Positions 46,810-58,061 of a stretch of 64,000 bases of DNA are shown piece after piece. The notes under the pieces were generated by a model. It did not search any database. It was not told the origin of the DNA and saw only the letters and a list, made by a program, of their open reading frames with translations. The first letter of the stretch is position 1; the number at the start of each line of letters is the position of its first letter. The stretch comes from Physcia stellaris (lineage: Eukaryota > Ascomycota > Lecanoromycetes > Caliciales > Physciaceae). A program made the translations under genes and the position numbers. The DNA is taken from positions 1,426,001 through 1,490,000 of the forward strand of contig JABSSW010000001.1 of NCBI GenBank assembly GCA_018902385.1, given 5' to 3'.

Positions 46810-49800
46810 CAAAAGGTAAGAGATGTTTTTGAGCGAAATATTAGTCATGAATCCACTAATCGAGGCAGTGCTGTCGCAATCTTAATTCCCCCCTTGTTGA
46901 TACTAATGCCCCTGAAGGCTTGTAGCCCATGGTCTAGTACTGGGTGTTGCGAGTTTTAGGAAACACCGACAATCGTGTGATTGCTCGACTTGAGACGATT
47001 CTAGAAGATGTCTTTTTCATATCATCTGCGTATTCGTTGCGCCAAATACACCTGGTCACAATAGGTGTATTACTGGCAATTCTATGAGACAGAATTGCGC
47101 CACACCAGATCATGGAATAACTCTATACGACCCCTCAGCAGCGATTGAGTGGGGAACGAAGAAATTTTGAAGAATGAGGAAGGGAAAACAATAGTTGAGC
47201 CCTTGTAATACCAGGACAACGTGTTCTGAAAGTGTTGCGCCTCCTCTGCACAAGCACTCCAGTCTAGTAGGCACACTTGAGACGAGAGGCGACTGTATTG
47301 AATTAAAACGGTCGCGTGAACTTACTGATCAACACTCAGGGTCGTTGCAGTCAACGTCCGCATCTTATCGGTGGCCTTCCGGCTTCCCTTCGGATTCCAG
47401 ATAACAACCATCATACACGAACTTCAATATGATCGTTTTCTCATCTATTGCCAAATCAGTGACTCCGGTGTCTCCTTCCTATGAACACACTTAGTATGTT
47501 CTAACGACATTGACAAGAGTGATATATACTTTGAAACATGTTCTACACGCGACTTCGAAGAATCTACTTTGAGAGCACACGACGGCACGGGTTGCATAGA
47601 ATTTCCTATTGCCACAGGTAACGGTGATGTCAGAGTATCTCTCGAAATTGCGCAAACTCCTTTTTGTGAGTTGTCTCTTTCTGGTTGGATGATTCGGTCA
47701 ATATACTCTGAGAGCCCATTCTTTATTGAAAAGCTCCCTGCGTTTACTGAAATGGCCTTGGGAAAGTACGCCCCACCCGCGGGAAATTTTTCCGAAGACA
47801 TGGTGAACCGCTATATAGATGGCTTTGAACGCTGCTCGATAGAAATAGGTAATGGAGGCCTTCACAGAGACACAAGAGCCTAGAATAATAAAACGGCACG
47901 AATAGACAGTTCACCTCGATGTCTGACACGTGACACTTTCAACGCTAAATGCGGTTGTGACGCAGGTGTGCAAAACACCAAGGACGATGGATTACATCTA
48001 ATAATGACAAGCTCAGCACAAGTTTCAACGTCTAAGTAAGATAGTTTCCGATAGATTCAATGTCATCACATTCAATGAGTTGAACCAAAACACCTTTCTT
48101 TTCGATATGAGTCAAAGCACCCCTCCATGTCAGATGGTGGCATTCGACTTCATGGAATCGGATCGGCGGAACCGGCTTTTAATCTCTACCTTCCGGCAAA
48201 GAACAAGAGCCTGAAATGAAAATAATGTGATACCCAATTTCTGTTCGTCTGTGTGGCGTCTCTCAACGAGGTAGACTTTATACGTCCGAAGATGAAAAGG
48301 CCGAAATATATTGAAAACACCACCAGCACAGAGATAGTAACATCGGCTAGTATCCTCTTGGACTTACACAACGACATAAACAAACCCAATTATGAGACGA
48401 GAAGGTTCTGTATATATAACACCCTGGAGCTAGCCATGTCCCCTGGAGGAACGCAGCATGTCGAGACTGATGTCTATGCCACTAATACTGTGGTTAGAGA
48501 GGTATCGAGCCCCGGAGAAGGTTTGCTAGCCTGATGAGCTCGACGACATCGTTTCCTACGACGGGAAATCTTGTGCCATCTACACTAACGTGTTCAAACG
48601 CGGAGCGATTGCCAGATAGATTGCTAGACAGGCATTATCTAATATTCATAGTAGCCGCAACCGGTAGTTGGCTGGGGATAATTAGGCTTATCCGCCTTCT
48701 TGCAGATATCGAATCATATGCAAGGGGGATATCTTGGCCTTGGCTGGAAAAGTAAACATCAGGTCCTCTAATTCAAAAGAGTAAGGGTGAGGCATCGAGT
48801 ATCGATGTTCTCGTGGCCGGTACAGTGGCTTCTTCCGCACACCGGGAAGGGTTTGGAGCGCGAATGTACCCAGTATCTGCATTTGAATCAGTAAATACCT
48901 AATGCAACAAGCTCAGCGTGAAGCTTCGAAGGATTCAAAGCCTGCTGGACCCAAAGTCTGAACATGCAACCATAGTCTCTACGGGCGATAGGATAGCCTC
49001 GGGGGTGATTTCGTATGTATTTGGTTCAGGGAGTCATTTGACATAGAAGGACGCCAATACATTTCGAGAGTCCTGATCTTCTTGCCACTTTATCACCAAT
49101 TTAGCGGTCAGGATGATGCAAGTAAGCTCGGGAATGGGAAGTATCGCAATGTGCTATCTGATCTCACGATCCCGGAGACATCATGGCTAAGATACTTTGT
49201 AGAAAGTCGGAATCACGAGAACCCTCCTTATGATACCCTCCAGAGAATCGTAAGCTTTCGGGTAGCAAAATGATGGCTTTCGGAGGGAGATATTCATTAT
49301 ATCGTATGGCAGAAATGAGATACAAAGATACTGAGTTTGACTTTTAGTAGATAATGATGGTATGTTGCTCAAGGATGTGTGGATTATGATAGCTCCCCAA
49401 GCAATTATCCAGAGTCTTGGGGTTTGGATTCTCCCGAACTTGGATGATTCTCGGATTCGATGACACGTGAGTACAAGGGAACCTTGATCGTATGTTTCTA
49501 TATCAATCTCGAGGTATGTGGACATTCAAAATTCTTTTCTGGACATGGAATTCTACCTACATATGTGGACTGCCAAGGAATCATCACGGTGTTACTGTTT
49601 GCCAAATGTGGAAGGATCGAACAACATCTGCGTTGCCCAGACAAAGTTTCTATGATTTATCTGCGGTCTCTTCGTAGACACTACTCTCATACACCAAAGC
49701 TCCTCTTTCTGAGTGACGGATGTTCGATGTTCCCGCCAAACACTGCTAGTCTTACGAAATCTATCACCACGTGCTTTGATCTTCTGCTAGTCTACATCTC

Positions 49801-49931
49801 GTGGTTTAGTTTCGCCTTCACCTATGCCGTGTTCAAGTCTACTAACATTCCTTGTGCCTCCAAGCCTAGGCAAAACCTATCACGACATTCATTGATATTT
49901 CATTTCGAAAGTTCGGAACATATCCATCGTC
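46810..49931. other. Gene-poor stretch with fragments
   Basis: About 3.1 kb with no intact gene. A frame at 47569-47883 (open upstream to about 47490) has coding-like composition and two Cys but no domain. The frame at 48253-48534 is unexplained. A relic of a PD-(D/E)XK-like C-terminus lies near 48680-48755 and is listed separately. The 49460-49948 frame overlaps the next gene and looks like chance. Confidence 0.5.
48678..48755 (+). pseudogene. Relic C-terminus of a PD-(D/E)XK-like nuclease gene
   Basis: The end of the frame closing at 48755 reads GIIRLIRLLADIESYARGIS then WPWLEK and stop. This aligns with GIFRLLRLIERLKSWAREVY and WPWLKKEIL, the C-terminus of the gene at 49932-51933, with the Gly, the hydrophobic helix and the WPWL-x-K ending kept. 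No other part of the family is recognisable upstream, so it is a remnant of a second copy. Confidence 0.55.
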
Positions 49932-51933
49932 ATGTCTCTGCCTATTAGCGAGTCCTCCTACTCGACTGAAACTCGAGATCAAGCCTTGGAAGTGGTGTAC
50001 GACCGGAATAGTATAATCTCGTGGCTTTCAACCGTCGAGTCTGAGCCGGCTTCTCCTGGATCTCTATATTCGAATTTCCAAGAGGGCATAGATTCAATGG
50101 CAAGCTTAAAGCGTCAACGATCCGAGCTAGACTCCAATGGTGAGCAACGACAGCGTCAAGAGTCACCATCAAAGCGGCGAAAGACGGCAAGCGAGGAGTT
50201 ATCTAGGACGGAAGTTACGGAACCGGAGCTGCCACATTCATAGCCACCCTCGAGCAGGTTAACAAGTCCATCCAGAGATCCTATCAACTATCTACGGAGA
50301 GCCAAACCCGCTTTCTATTTTCGCCATCCCACAGTTGAGAAAGGGTTTCATGGATATCCGCCGCATGTGAATGCACTACTCCAGTATATGTGCCAAACGA
50401 GGGAAGATGTCATACCGCAAGGCCTGAAGGTAAATACTGGTACGAGTATCACTCACCTCAAGTCCTAAATCTGCTATCTAGGATCGCATTGTGGCCACAG
50501 ACCTAGCTGCAAGCATCATACCCAATTGTTATTATAGTAGCGAAGACATGACACCAGCAGCCCTAGAACGGATTTGGGAAGTGGCTGAGACAATCTACGA
50601 TTTAGCACACATAGCAGATCAGTACCTTCAGGACGAGAATGCATGGAACAGAATCGCATATCTCGTGGTGTCTTGGAATCCGTTTTCCGGCATTGATCTC
50701 ATCGATGTTATGAACATGTGTGTGAGATCATTTGTTAACCTGAATTTTGAATTTTACTAATCTGATTTATACAGACAAACCCAGCTCATCGAGCCATCCT
50801 TAATCCCGAACTTGAGTTCTGAAATCACTTTTTCCAAGAAGGCAAACTTTGCCCTATGCTTTTCTACTAGGCACGCAGAGGTCAATCTCTATTATAGGAA
50901 GCTCTGCTACGAAGACCGATGTCATTTCCTAAGTCAGATGAATGATGAATCTACTAGTAGGATGTCATTATTTTGTGGGCTTGAAGTGAAATCGCAGAGA
51001 GACGCGAATCATGACGAAGCCCTGGGTCAACTGGGCATTTGGATTGGAGCTGGACTGCGCAAAAGCGAACAACTGAGTTTGTACGCAGAGGAATCCCCTG
51101 TGGAGCCTGAGGATTTAGATTTTCAAGAAGAAAATGTGAGTTCATCCACATTCAGATTTAACTCCTCCCATGCTTGAAGGATAGTCAGCACTCTGTGGGA
51201 ATGGGCTAAATTGTTTCACTAGCAGAGAGACGAGGAGTTAACACATGTTCCCGTCGAACAGATAGCTAAGGTACGTATCTGTGGAACATCCGTCTTCTCT
51301 TAGCTCCTCGTTCCAGTCCTAGTACTTGTTATACCGTTTTGTGTTATGGGAGCGATCAGCTCGAGACACATCTATGCTTATCCGGATAATTCCGGATACG
51401 GAAATGCTTACTCGGATTTTCAAACAGAAAGATCCATCGGAAGTGCTGCCACTGGTTGGTTTTACTGTTGTTGGTCACGAGTGGAGGATGTATCTTGGCT
51501 ATAAGAAGGCAGGAGCAGATGCTATATTGGTACGGATCGTTACCACAAACAGCCACATCAGACAGGACACTGTGCTAACAGAATCCCGTGATACAGGACA
51601 TTGTAGGTCCTTGGGAAGCCTTCGCTGGGACGACTAGGAACATGCTGGGGTAAGTCCGGTCACATATTCTTCATCATTGTCAATCCAATCTTCTAAACTC
51701 AGGTAATTGTATTCATGTAAGGTCCGGCAAATTGATGGGCTTTGACTCCATGCATGTTTTGGCGATTCCACACCAACCAGAGCCTGGAAAAGCTGACTGG
51801 CCACAGGATCTTCCGGCTTTTGAGACTCATCGAACGACTCAAATCGTGGGCGCGGGAGGTCTATTGGCCTTGGCTGAAGAAGGAGATTTTGGATCCTTTG
51901 ATGCCCAAGGAAAATCAGGATGATGAGGGTTGA
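49932..51933 (+). CDS. PD-(D/E)XK nuclease-like fungal protein; internal TAG
   Basis: Exons 49932-50429, 50482-50717, 50775-51135, 51223-51270, 51323-51529, 51597-51649 and 51807-51933 join in phase to 510 codons. The architecture matches a widespread ascomycete family with a PD-(D/E)XK nuclease-like domain: a disordered basic N-terminus (SPSKRRKTASEE), LRRAKPAFYF, an NAW segment (DENAWNRIAYLVV), a KKANFALCF strand, LFCGLEVKSQ with the E-x-K pair, QLGIWIGAGLRK, VVGHEWRMYLGY and the C-terminal helix GIFRLLRLIERLKSWAREVY. In relatives the strand before GLEVK usually carries the metal-binding aspartate (KADF type); here it is asparagine. One TAG (50241-50243) interrupts the first exon in an otherwise open frame. 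The protein is therefore either inactive, truncated or polymorphic. Biological role of the family is unknown. Confidence 0.72.
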
Positions 51934-52825
51934 AGCAAGCTAGGTCGGATATGCTACCGACGCGCCCACACCCTAGTCACACACCATTCACACCCCTTCT
52001 TTCACTCGGCTTGGTGATCTCCTCAAAAGTAAAGAAACGGTCCAGGCTAGACATGGGTGCTAATGCAGGGATGAGGAAATAAAAGGGGCTTGAAAAGGCT
52101 GACCTCCTGATTGAATAGGAGGTCAATGCCCCATTCCTTCCATCCTCCATCTTTGGTCTCTTCTTTTTGCCCCACCCACCCACTCCTGTTTTTGGCCTCC
52201 TTCGGCATTTTCACCTCCTGATGAGGCTTCGTTTCTTCATTTCGCTCCATAATCAGTCGCAGAGGAAGGGGTAGTAGTCAGGCTCCGAAAGCTGCTCTGC
52301 TGAGCTGTTTTCGCTCATGCAGCAGGCTTACAAGCCGGCCAGGCCCAAAAATCAAGATTTATGTACATAGCAATGAAGGAACTACGCAGCATTAGTATTG
52401 TTGATGGGCCGATAAGGAAGACTTCTAGCTACTCTGGCCTCCAAAACGGTCGCGATCTCTGGATATTTGCAGCTGTTGAATCAAAACCGGGTAGAATAGT
52501 ATCAAGTATCAAAAAAGCAATTGATGCTTTTACACCCCATTTTACTGCACTCACACCCCTTTCTCGCCCGATGCAGTAATTGTACCAGAGCCATTTTTGC
52601 TACACTGACACTTCCTTCAACTATTCTGACACCCCCATTTACTATTCTGACGCCCATTTCCGCTCGATCCGATACCATGCACCACAAAAATCCCGATTGG
52701 CCGAGAGGTTTCTGGGGAAGATTCCCATTCTACAACAAAATCTCAGCCCGGAGAGCGTCTAATTCGCAAAGAATGAGATGCTGTAGTATGCGATATCGGA
52801 GAATATCATAAATTTCTCGTGTGAA
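51934..52825. other. Intergenic with short pyrimidine-rich near-repeats
   Basis: No supported gene. Around 52520-52665 the motif ACTATTCTGACACCCCCATT and close variants (TGACGCCCATTT, CTCACACCCCTTT, TTTACACCCCATTTTACT) recur, suggesting a degenerate short tandem repeat. Confidence 0.5.
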
Positions 52826-53089
52826 ATGTGCGAATTTTCGAAGGCATGGATTTTTTGTACACTAAGACTTTCGTTTCTTTCATGTTATGATTGCAAACGC
52901 ATTCTTGTTAGATTTGGGAAGACGAAGTCGTGGGATCAGATATCGATCTCAGAAGTCATGTCACGAGACGGATGCGCGGGTTGTCGAAAGCACGCTTCGG
53001 ATCAGGGGTGTCAGTGTAGTAATCAACCACATATATCCCGGAGAGATTACCACGATTTGGGATGTGAAACTTGCAAGCATGCTGTCTAA
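52826..53089 (+). CDS. Possible Cys-rich small protein or zinc-binding fragment
   Basis: An 87-aa frame with an ATG start contains ten cysteines arranged mostly as C-x-x-C pairs: SCYDCKRILV, GCAGCRKH, GCQCSN and GCETCKHAV. Spacing of paired cysteines suggests metal binding. A diverged copy of its first pair region (WCYACKSIFV) lies about 250 bases downstream, so the segment was duplicated. No family match is recognised, and the frame may be a fragment of a decayed gene. Confidence 0.35.
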   Translation: MCEFSKAWIFCTLRLSFLSCYDCKRILVRFGKTKSWDQISISEVMSRDGCAGCRKHASDQGCQCSNQPHISRRDYHDLGCETCKHAV

Positions 53090-53200
53090 AGTATCTATCA
53101 ACTGTACCTCATTCAGGGTTCTTAGTGTTCTGGTGCTATGCTTGCAAAAGCATTTTCGTCATTTGAAGAAGGACGAAGTCACGTGATTCGATATCGCATT
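52886..53200. repeat. Diverged direct repeat, about 60 bp, spaced 250 bp
   Basis: The stretch around 52888-52950 (TGATTGCAAACGCATTCTTG and following) is repeated in diverged form at about 53137-53200 (TGCTTGCAAAAGCATTTTCG and following). Both continue into GACGAAGTC and GATATCG. The first copy lies in the Cys-rich frame. Confidence 0.6.
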
Positions 53201-53435
53201 AATCGCATTTTCTCTCTCTGGTATCATGCTCTGATCGGTCTTTTTTGAATATTTCGTCTCTTGTTGACCTCGTTCGTGCGGAGTCTGGAATTCAAGTCAT
53301 AATGATGGCTCGCTGCCATGCTTGTGAGCAGCTGGTTGGTGCTGGGGGGCAAGCTTTTGAGTACGAGTGATTGGAGGAGGGGGGGTGAGCGGTTGTTTCG
53401 GCGGTGGACGGGGGGTGTGATGTATAGTAAGAAAA

Positions 53436-53809
53436 GTTGGAGGTGGTGAGTGGAAGTAGTTAAAGAGGAGGCGTGGAGATTGGATGCATTCAATTGCCCA
53501 TTGAAAAAACCACTATCGGTTCCTTTGATTGTGTGGGAAAGATGTGTACTTTGATGCGCATCGTGAAGATGTTGTCAGAGATATTAATCGCGGACATGGG
53601 GACTTACGGTATCTAGTAAGGAAATTTTGGGGGTGGTGATAGTAGGTAGTAAAAGGGGGGGGTATGGATTGGATGCATCAGTTGCCAATCGAGAAGAACC
53701 ATTATCAATCCTTTAATTATATGGAAAGATGTGTGCTTTGATGCGCATCGTGAAGGTGTTGCTAGAGATATAGATCGCGGACATATAGATCGCGGACATG
53801 GCTCTCACG
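53436..53809. repeat. Tandem duplication, two units of about 187 bp
   Basis: The second unit repeats the first with a 187-base offset: GATGTGTACTTTGATGCGCA at 53541 versus GATGTGTGCTTTGATGCGCA at 53728. Many differences are G-to-A or C-to-T. The second unit contains an extra 15-base internal duplication (ATAGATCGCGGACAT twice). Confidence 0.75.
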
Positions 53810-53997
53810 ATAATGCCCTGGTTCTCGTGAAGGCTTCTATGATTGTCGCTGTACTGCTTATTCGTTTAACGGATGACAGCGAAGTTCAGGCCATGGTATT
53901 CGTGCACGGGTTAATGCACCGTTGGGGATTGGGTGTATTCCGCTACCTATCTCGGCATTGCCGAGGTGAAGCCCAGCCTGGTCTTTAGGGAATGAAT

Positions 53998-54240
53998 TGA
54001 GGGGGGAAAGTGGGAGGGGAGGGGAGGGGAGGGAGGAGTCGAGTGGAGGGGACAAAGTTGGGAGGAGGTCTATTAGAGGGGGAAGATGGGGGAACCTAGT
54101 ACAGGGGAAGGGGAGTGGGTTCAAAAAGTCTCGGCATCACAAAAGTGAGCCCCCATCCCGATTTCGAGGGCACGAAATAAGGGGGGAAAAGGGGGGAGGA
54201 GTCTAGTTGAGGGGAAGAGGAGTGGGTGGAAGGAACGGCC
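53998..54240 (+). repeat. G-rich tract with quadruplex potential
   Basis: Two G-rich blocks, about 53999-54120 and 54178-54235, carry many runs of three to six Gs (GGGGAGGGGAGGGGAGGG). The blocks share the pattern AGGGGGGAAA...GGAGGAGTC, so the tract itself seems duplicated. The plus strand could form G-quadruplexes. Confidence 0.7.
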
Positions 54241-57228
54241 GATAACGGACAAAACTGAGGCAAGACGATAGGAAACCCGTGGTGGACACGGTTACTGATT
54301 CCCCAATGTTGAGAGAGAGAGAGGAGCATGATGATTTCCTTTCAGGAAAGGTGTGTATCATCAACCTCCCATTGCTACGATCACTATTCAGACGTTGGCG
54401 TTGCAACGGCTTGCGTGGGGCTAATGCTGTTCGAATGTCGTGGCTCTCTCTAGGGAGGTGCAGTCGCGAGTAGGGTACAGCTTGGATTCACCGCTTCGTT
54501 ATCTTCTCGTGGTGGGATCGAGGAACGTTGTTGTTGTCGCTGTTATCGGCACCGATGGAGCGCTGCGCACTGGCATCGGTGCCCATTCACAGAATCGTCA
54601 AAGATAGTATCCATCCTCTTTTGGGCCAGCCCTTGGCGAGAAATGGGTAGCAGATCTGCTCAGTGACAGCTCTCGTGGCACGTCGGGCCGCATCGATCGG
54701 ATTGCCTGATCTAGGATTGAGTGCCGGTAGCGCGAAAGCCACCCATGTGCTGCTGAGATGCGGGTGGCAGCTTTTGCGTCTAAAGGCGGTGAGAGAGAAA
54801 GAGAGGGAAAGAAAGTGCCAACTCACCTCACATGGTTGATCTGTCATGCAGGAATCTAGATGGTTCGGAGATCTAGATCTTCCAGATCTCCAGGAAATCC
54901 GGGCCAAAGGCGTTTCTTCCCCTGCCCTGCACCCTAAGCGAGTCCCCAACGAAAACCGTCATGCAGCAATGGTGACCGGATTAGGGGGGGAAGCGCGGCT
55001 AGAGTTGTTGGGCCCTTGGTGATGCACTTTTTTTTTCTCGGGTCGAAATGGAGGGTTGGGGAGGATTAACCTTGTGTGGCCTTACGTGCCTTAGCTTTAC
55101 CGTAGCGTCCGACCAGATAGCAGAAATCCCGACGCCCGTTTTTCCTTTCCCCAGTCTTGGCTTATGGCCAGCATGGAGGGTTCTAGGCCCCGTCCGTCAA
55201 TGATCGGTGAGTCTATCCAGCAGGGCCGTGTGTACCCCGTTTCCTTTGGGTCAGACAGCTAGTTTGCACTGCATCTCCCTCTCCAGCGTTCCAGTGAGAT
55301 CGTCTCGAATGGGCACGATTGCGAGGGGGGGAATGATTGCGCGTTTCACCGCCTTTCACTTCGAGGATCGGCACGCATCTGAGGTCTGGTTTTCAATATT
55401 GGCTTGGGCTCTTGAAGGGACCCGGAGGGAGCGTGCAAAAGGAGGTCCGAGCAATTGCATCAGCAAAGCTGTTGGAGTCCTTGAAGGTTCGCGACGTGCA
55501 CTCCTACTACTGGTGACATGTGGCTCCTCGCCCTCCTCTTGCCTGAGATCTGATGCTATATGCATGGACGAGTGATGAAAGCGCGCTCCTCAGTCACGGC
55601 ATCCAAGCATGCGATGAAGATGTGTTGCCTGTGGTGTTCAGTGGAAGCCGAGAAAGCGTTCAGGAAGAGGGTTTTCGGGCTCAGAGAAGGCGGGTCTGTG
55701 CGGATACGATTGGGAGGTATATCGGTTGTAGGTAGAGTTGTTGTGGGATGCGTTGGTGTTGCTAGCCTGGGACTGGCCAGCATCCCTCCGTCTATGGACA
55801 ATGGCTGATGATTTGTCAGAAAGCGAAAGAACTTGCCTTCCAAGCCGCGCCAACCCAACAGAAGTAAGAGGAGGTGCTGATAAGCTTGGAGCGGTCGTTG
55901 TCGGCGTAACATTGGCCCTCGCTGGATTTGTTGGAGGTACTGTCTCATGGTCTGGTATTCAGTGGTGCTATTCACAAGGATACACTGGCAGATCTACGAT
56001 TACCCGAGTTTGGATGAAATCAGAAGCTGATGCCGTCTTCATGTCGTCTTCACATGCTCTATGCCAAACACGGCTAAACGTCTTGTCATATTGGGTGTAT
56101 TGGTGGCCATGCATGGTAGGCACCATCACACCACACGAGGTCATGGGATACTGCGGATTACTACCAAGAAGTCTCGGCTGCCTCAATGCTGCATCCGATT
56201 GGCATCCAACGCCCTTGACGTACGAGATCATATCTTGCTCTTGACCAACGTTGGATCGCCGTTTGTCCGAAAGGTCGGGCACCGCTCCAAATACTGCCGC
56301 TTGGGCGTCGTGTCGGGTGTTGAGGTCTGTAATGGAGCGAGGCACACGAGGAGGTGAGTTGGCTTTAGGACAACCGTGGTCCGTGGACGGATCGTAGTCA
56401 GTGATGAGCGACGGACTAATGGTGGTGCAATGTTGCGAGTAAAGTCAAGAGGTAGGGTAATATCAATTCAGGTGGACTGATTTGATGGTCGTTTGGCTCA
56501 GCTGCTGAGGAATTGGAGCGACGAAAGAGAAGTAACTGACTGAAGGATGGAGGTGCCAGGAGGCAATTTAGGGTAAGCAAGTTGGTCGGTGTGTGGAAGA
56601 GAAAAGAAACTTAGGTGTAATCAAAGGTGCGGTCACCCGAAACCTCCCTCCTGCCTGGGAACCTCACCCTGATCAAATTTATATGATGAGAATCGAGGAA
56701 GGGAGTTGATAACCGATGATAGATGCTTGACCATTGACGATTGACGATTGAAAGAAAAGCAAAAGCTTCGCGACGAAGCTACCGAATAACTGCTAGACTG
56801 GATCTGTTCTCTCTTGCTAGATGCATGGCGCTGGATTTGTGCAGAGTTGGGAACGTCAAGTTATAGTGTCGAGCCAGAGTGACAGAGCACAGGGAGGGAG
56901 TAATAGCTGAGGCCTTTGGTGGAATGAAAAGTAAGAGGAGTGCTGGAATGCGAAGCTATTGGATTCGAAATATGACGAGGGTTGCGTCGACGTGCTGGAC
57001 AAAGTCCTGGCCTTTAGGAGAGAACAGAAGAACGAAAAGACATAAAGCGTTTAGGTGCGCTGATGCCTGAGGCAGGGCCTAGAAGACGCCGAAAAGTCTA
57101 CAAATTGCTTTTGAGGCTTCTCGATGGACTCCAGGCCACCTCTGGGGGCGAGGAAAAGGTGCCCAGGCTCCACCGATATTATGAGGTACAAATTTGAGAC
57201 CCAGGAGTAAGAAGATCAGGGACTGATG

Positions 57229-58061
57229 TCAAACTACAAATTCATAGTCAACGTACTCGTCCTTGGTCCTTGAAATTGTGCAATCATGTAGTACCGACTC
57301 ACCGTACGCCCTTTGGAACAGAACATCGGACTTTGCTGGCTCAGTCGAGGGGACTATCACACCTACCAAACCGCCAACTCGATGACCAAAGAGAGCCGTG
57401 TTTGCTACCGCACTACTCCGCTCTTCACAAAGAGTAATCCTCACAATCAGTCCGTGTACCCCGATGCCTTCTTCTAGAACATAGGTCATCTGGTACCAGA
57501 ATCCTTCAGGCTCCCCAAATTTGGCCATGCTCTGCAGCATCTGCACCACTTTGTACCACGTCACATGAGGACCGAACTCCTTAGCCTCGAGCCAGACTTG
57601 CACGCCGCCATGTTTCCAGCGGTGCATGTCTGTGGGTTTACGGTAACCTTGACTGATCATGGTGGCGGCTGCGAAAGAAGGGGAGTGTCGGACATCAGCT
57701 TTTTCCTCCGGTACAGGCAGTCGTATACAGTTGAAACGTACACGCAGAACATGGAGAACGGTGAGGGGTCATACAACTGGTGAGACAATCAACAAGAGTC
57801 ATAAAGCTTTGTAATTCCGGAAGGGGTCGAGGATATCGTTCGATGTTTAGGGAAAGACAGGTGCTGGGGATGCGGTAGACGTCTTTTGTCGTTGCGTTGA
57901 GGCTAGCGATGAGAGGAGTGTGAGCTTCTCGAAGGCCGGAGTAGATGTCACGTGATCTAGTGATTAGAGGGTACGTACGAAGGTTGGGCGAGTGTGTCGA
58001 AAGGGGGCGGTGTCCAGCGCGAAGATGGGAGGTTGGAAGAAGCCGAGAGCGAGCATGGCAT
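57229..58061 (-). CDS. Uncharacterised protein, three exons
   Basis: Exons 58061-57979, 57956-57742 and 57668-57229 on the minus strand join in phase to 245 aa starting MPCSLSASSNLPSSRWTPPP. The first junction uses a GTACGT donor with only a 22-base gap, which is too short for a normal intron, so exon 1 is uncertain; exons 2 and 3 are better supported. The middle contains DIYSGLREAHTPLIASLNAT and RYPRPLPELQSFMTLVDCLT. The third exon carries GYRKPTDMHRWKHGGVQVWL, YKVVQMLQSMAKFGEPEGFW and YVLEEGIGVHGLIVRITLCE. The pattern of a W-x-x-G-G-V-Q-V strand followed by helix and a G-x-I-x-V-x-I strand recalls small uncharacterised ascomycete proteins, often secreted; a signal peptide might be encoded by an upstream exon that I could not place. 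Confidence 0.55.

Larger units (their letters stand above)
53090..57228. other. Gene-poor stretch with tandem duplications and G-rich DNA
   Basis: Apart from the repeats listed separately no gene is firmly supported. A plus-strand frame at 53731-53988 (85 aa, FDAHREGVARDIDRGH, then LVLVKASMIVAVLLIRL) has coding-like composition. A plus frame at 55801-56244 with one possible membrane segment (LGAVVVGVTLALAGFVGGTV) overlaps minus frames at 55556-55975 and 55968-56345; I cannot choose between them. Confidence 0.4.

Noticed and set aside
55556-56345. Overlapping 120-168-aa frames on both strands, one with a possible membrane segment
   Set aside because: No frame has a domain, and competing frames on opposite strands make any choice arbitrary.
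56740-56756. Short direct repeats of ATTGACG
   Set aside because: Only two to three 7-base copies; below the level worth calling.
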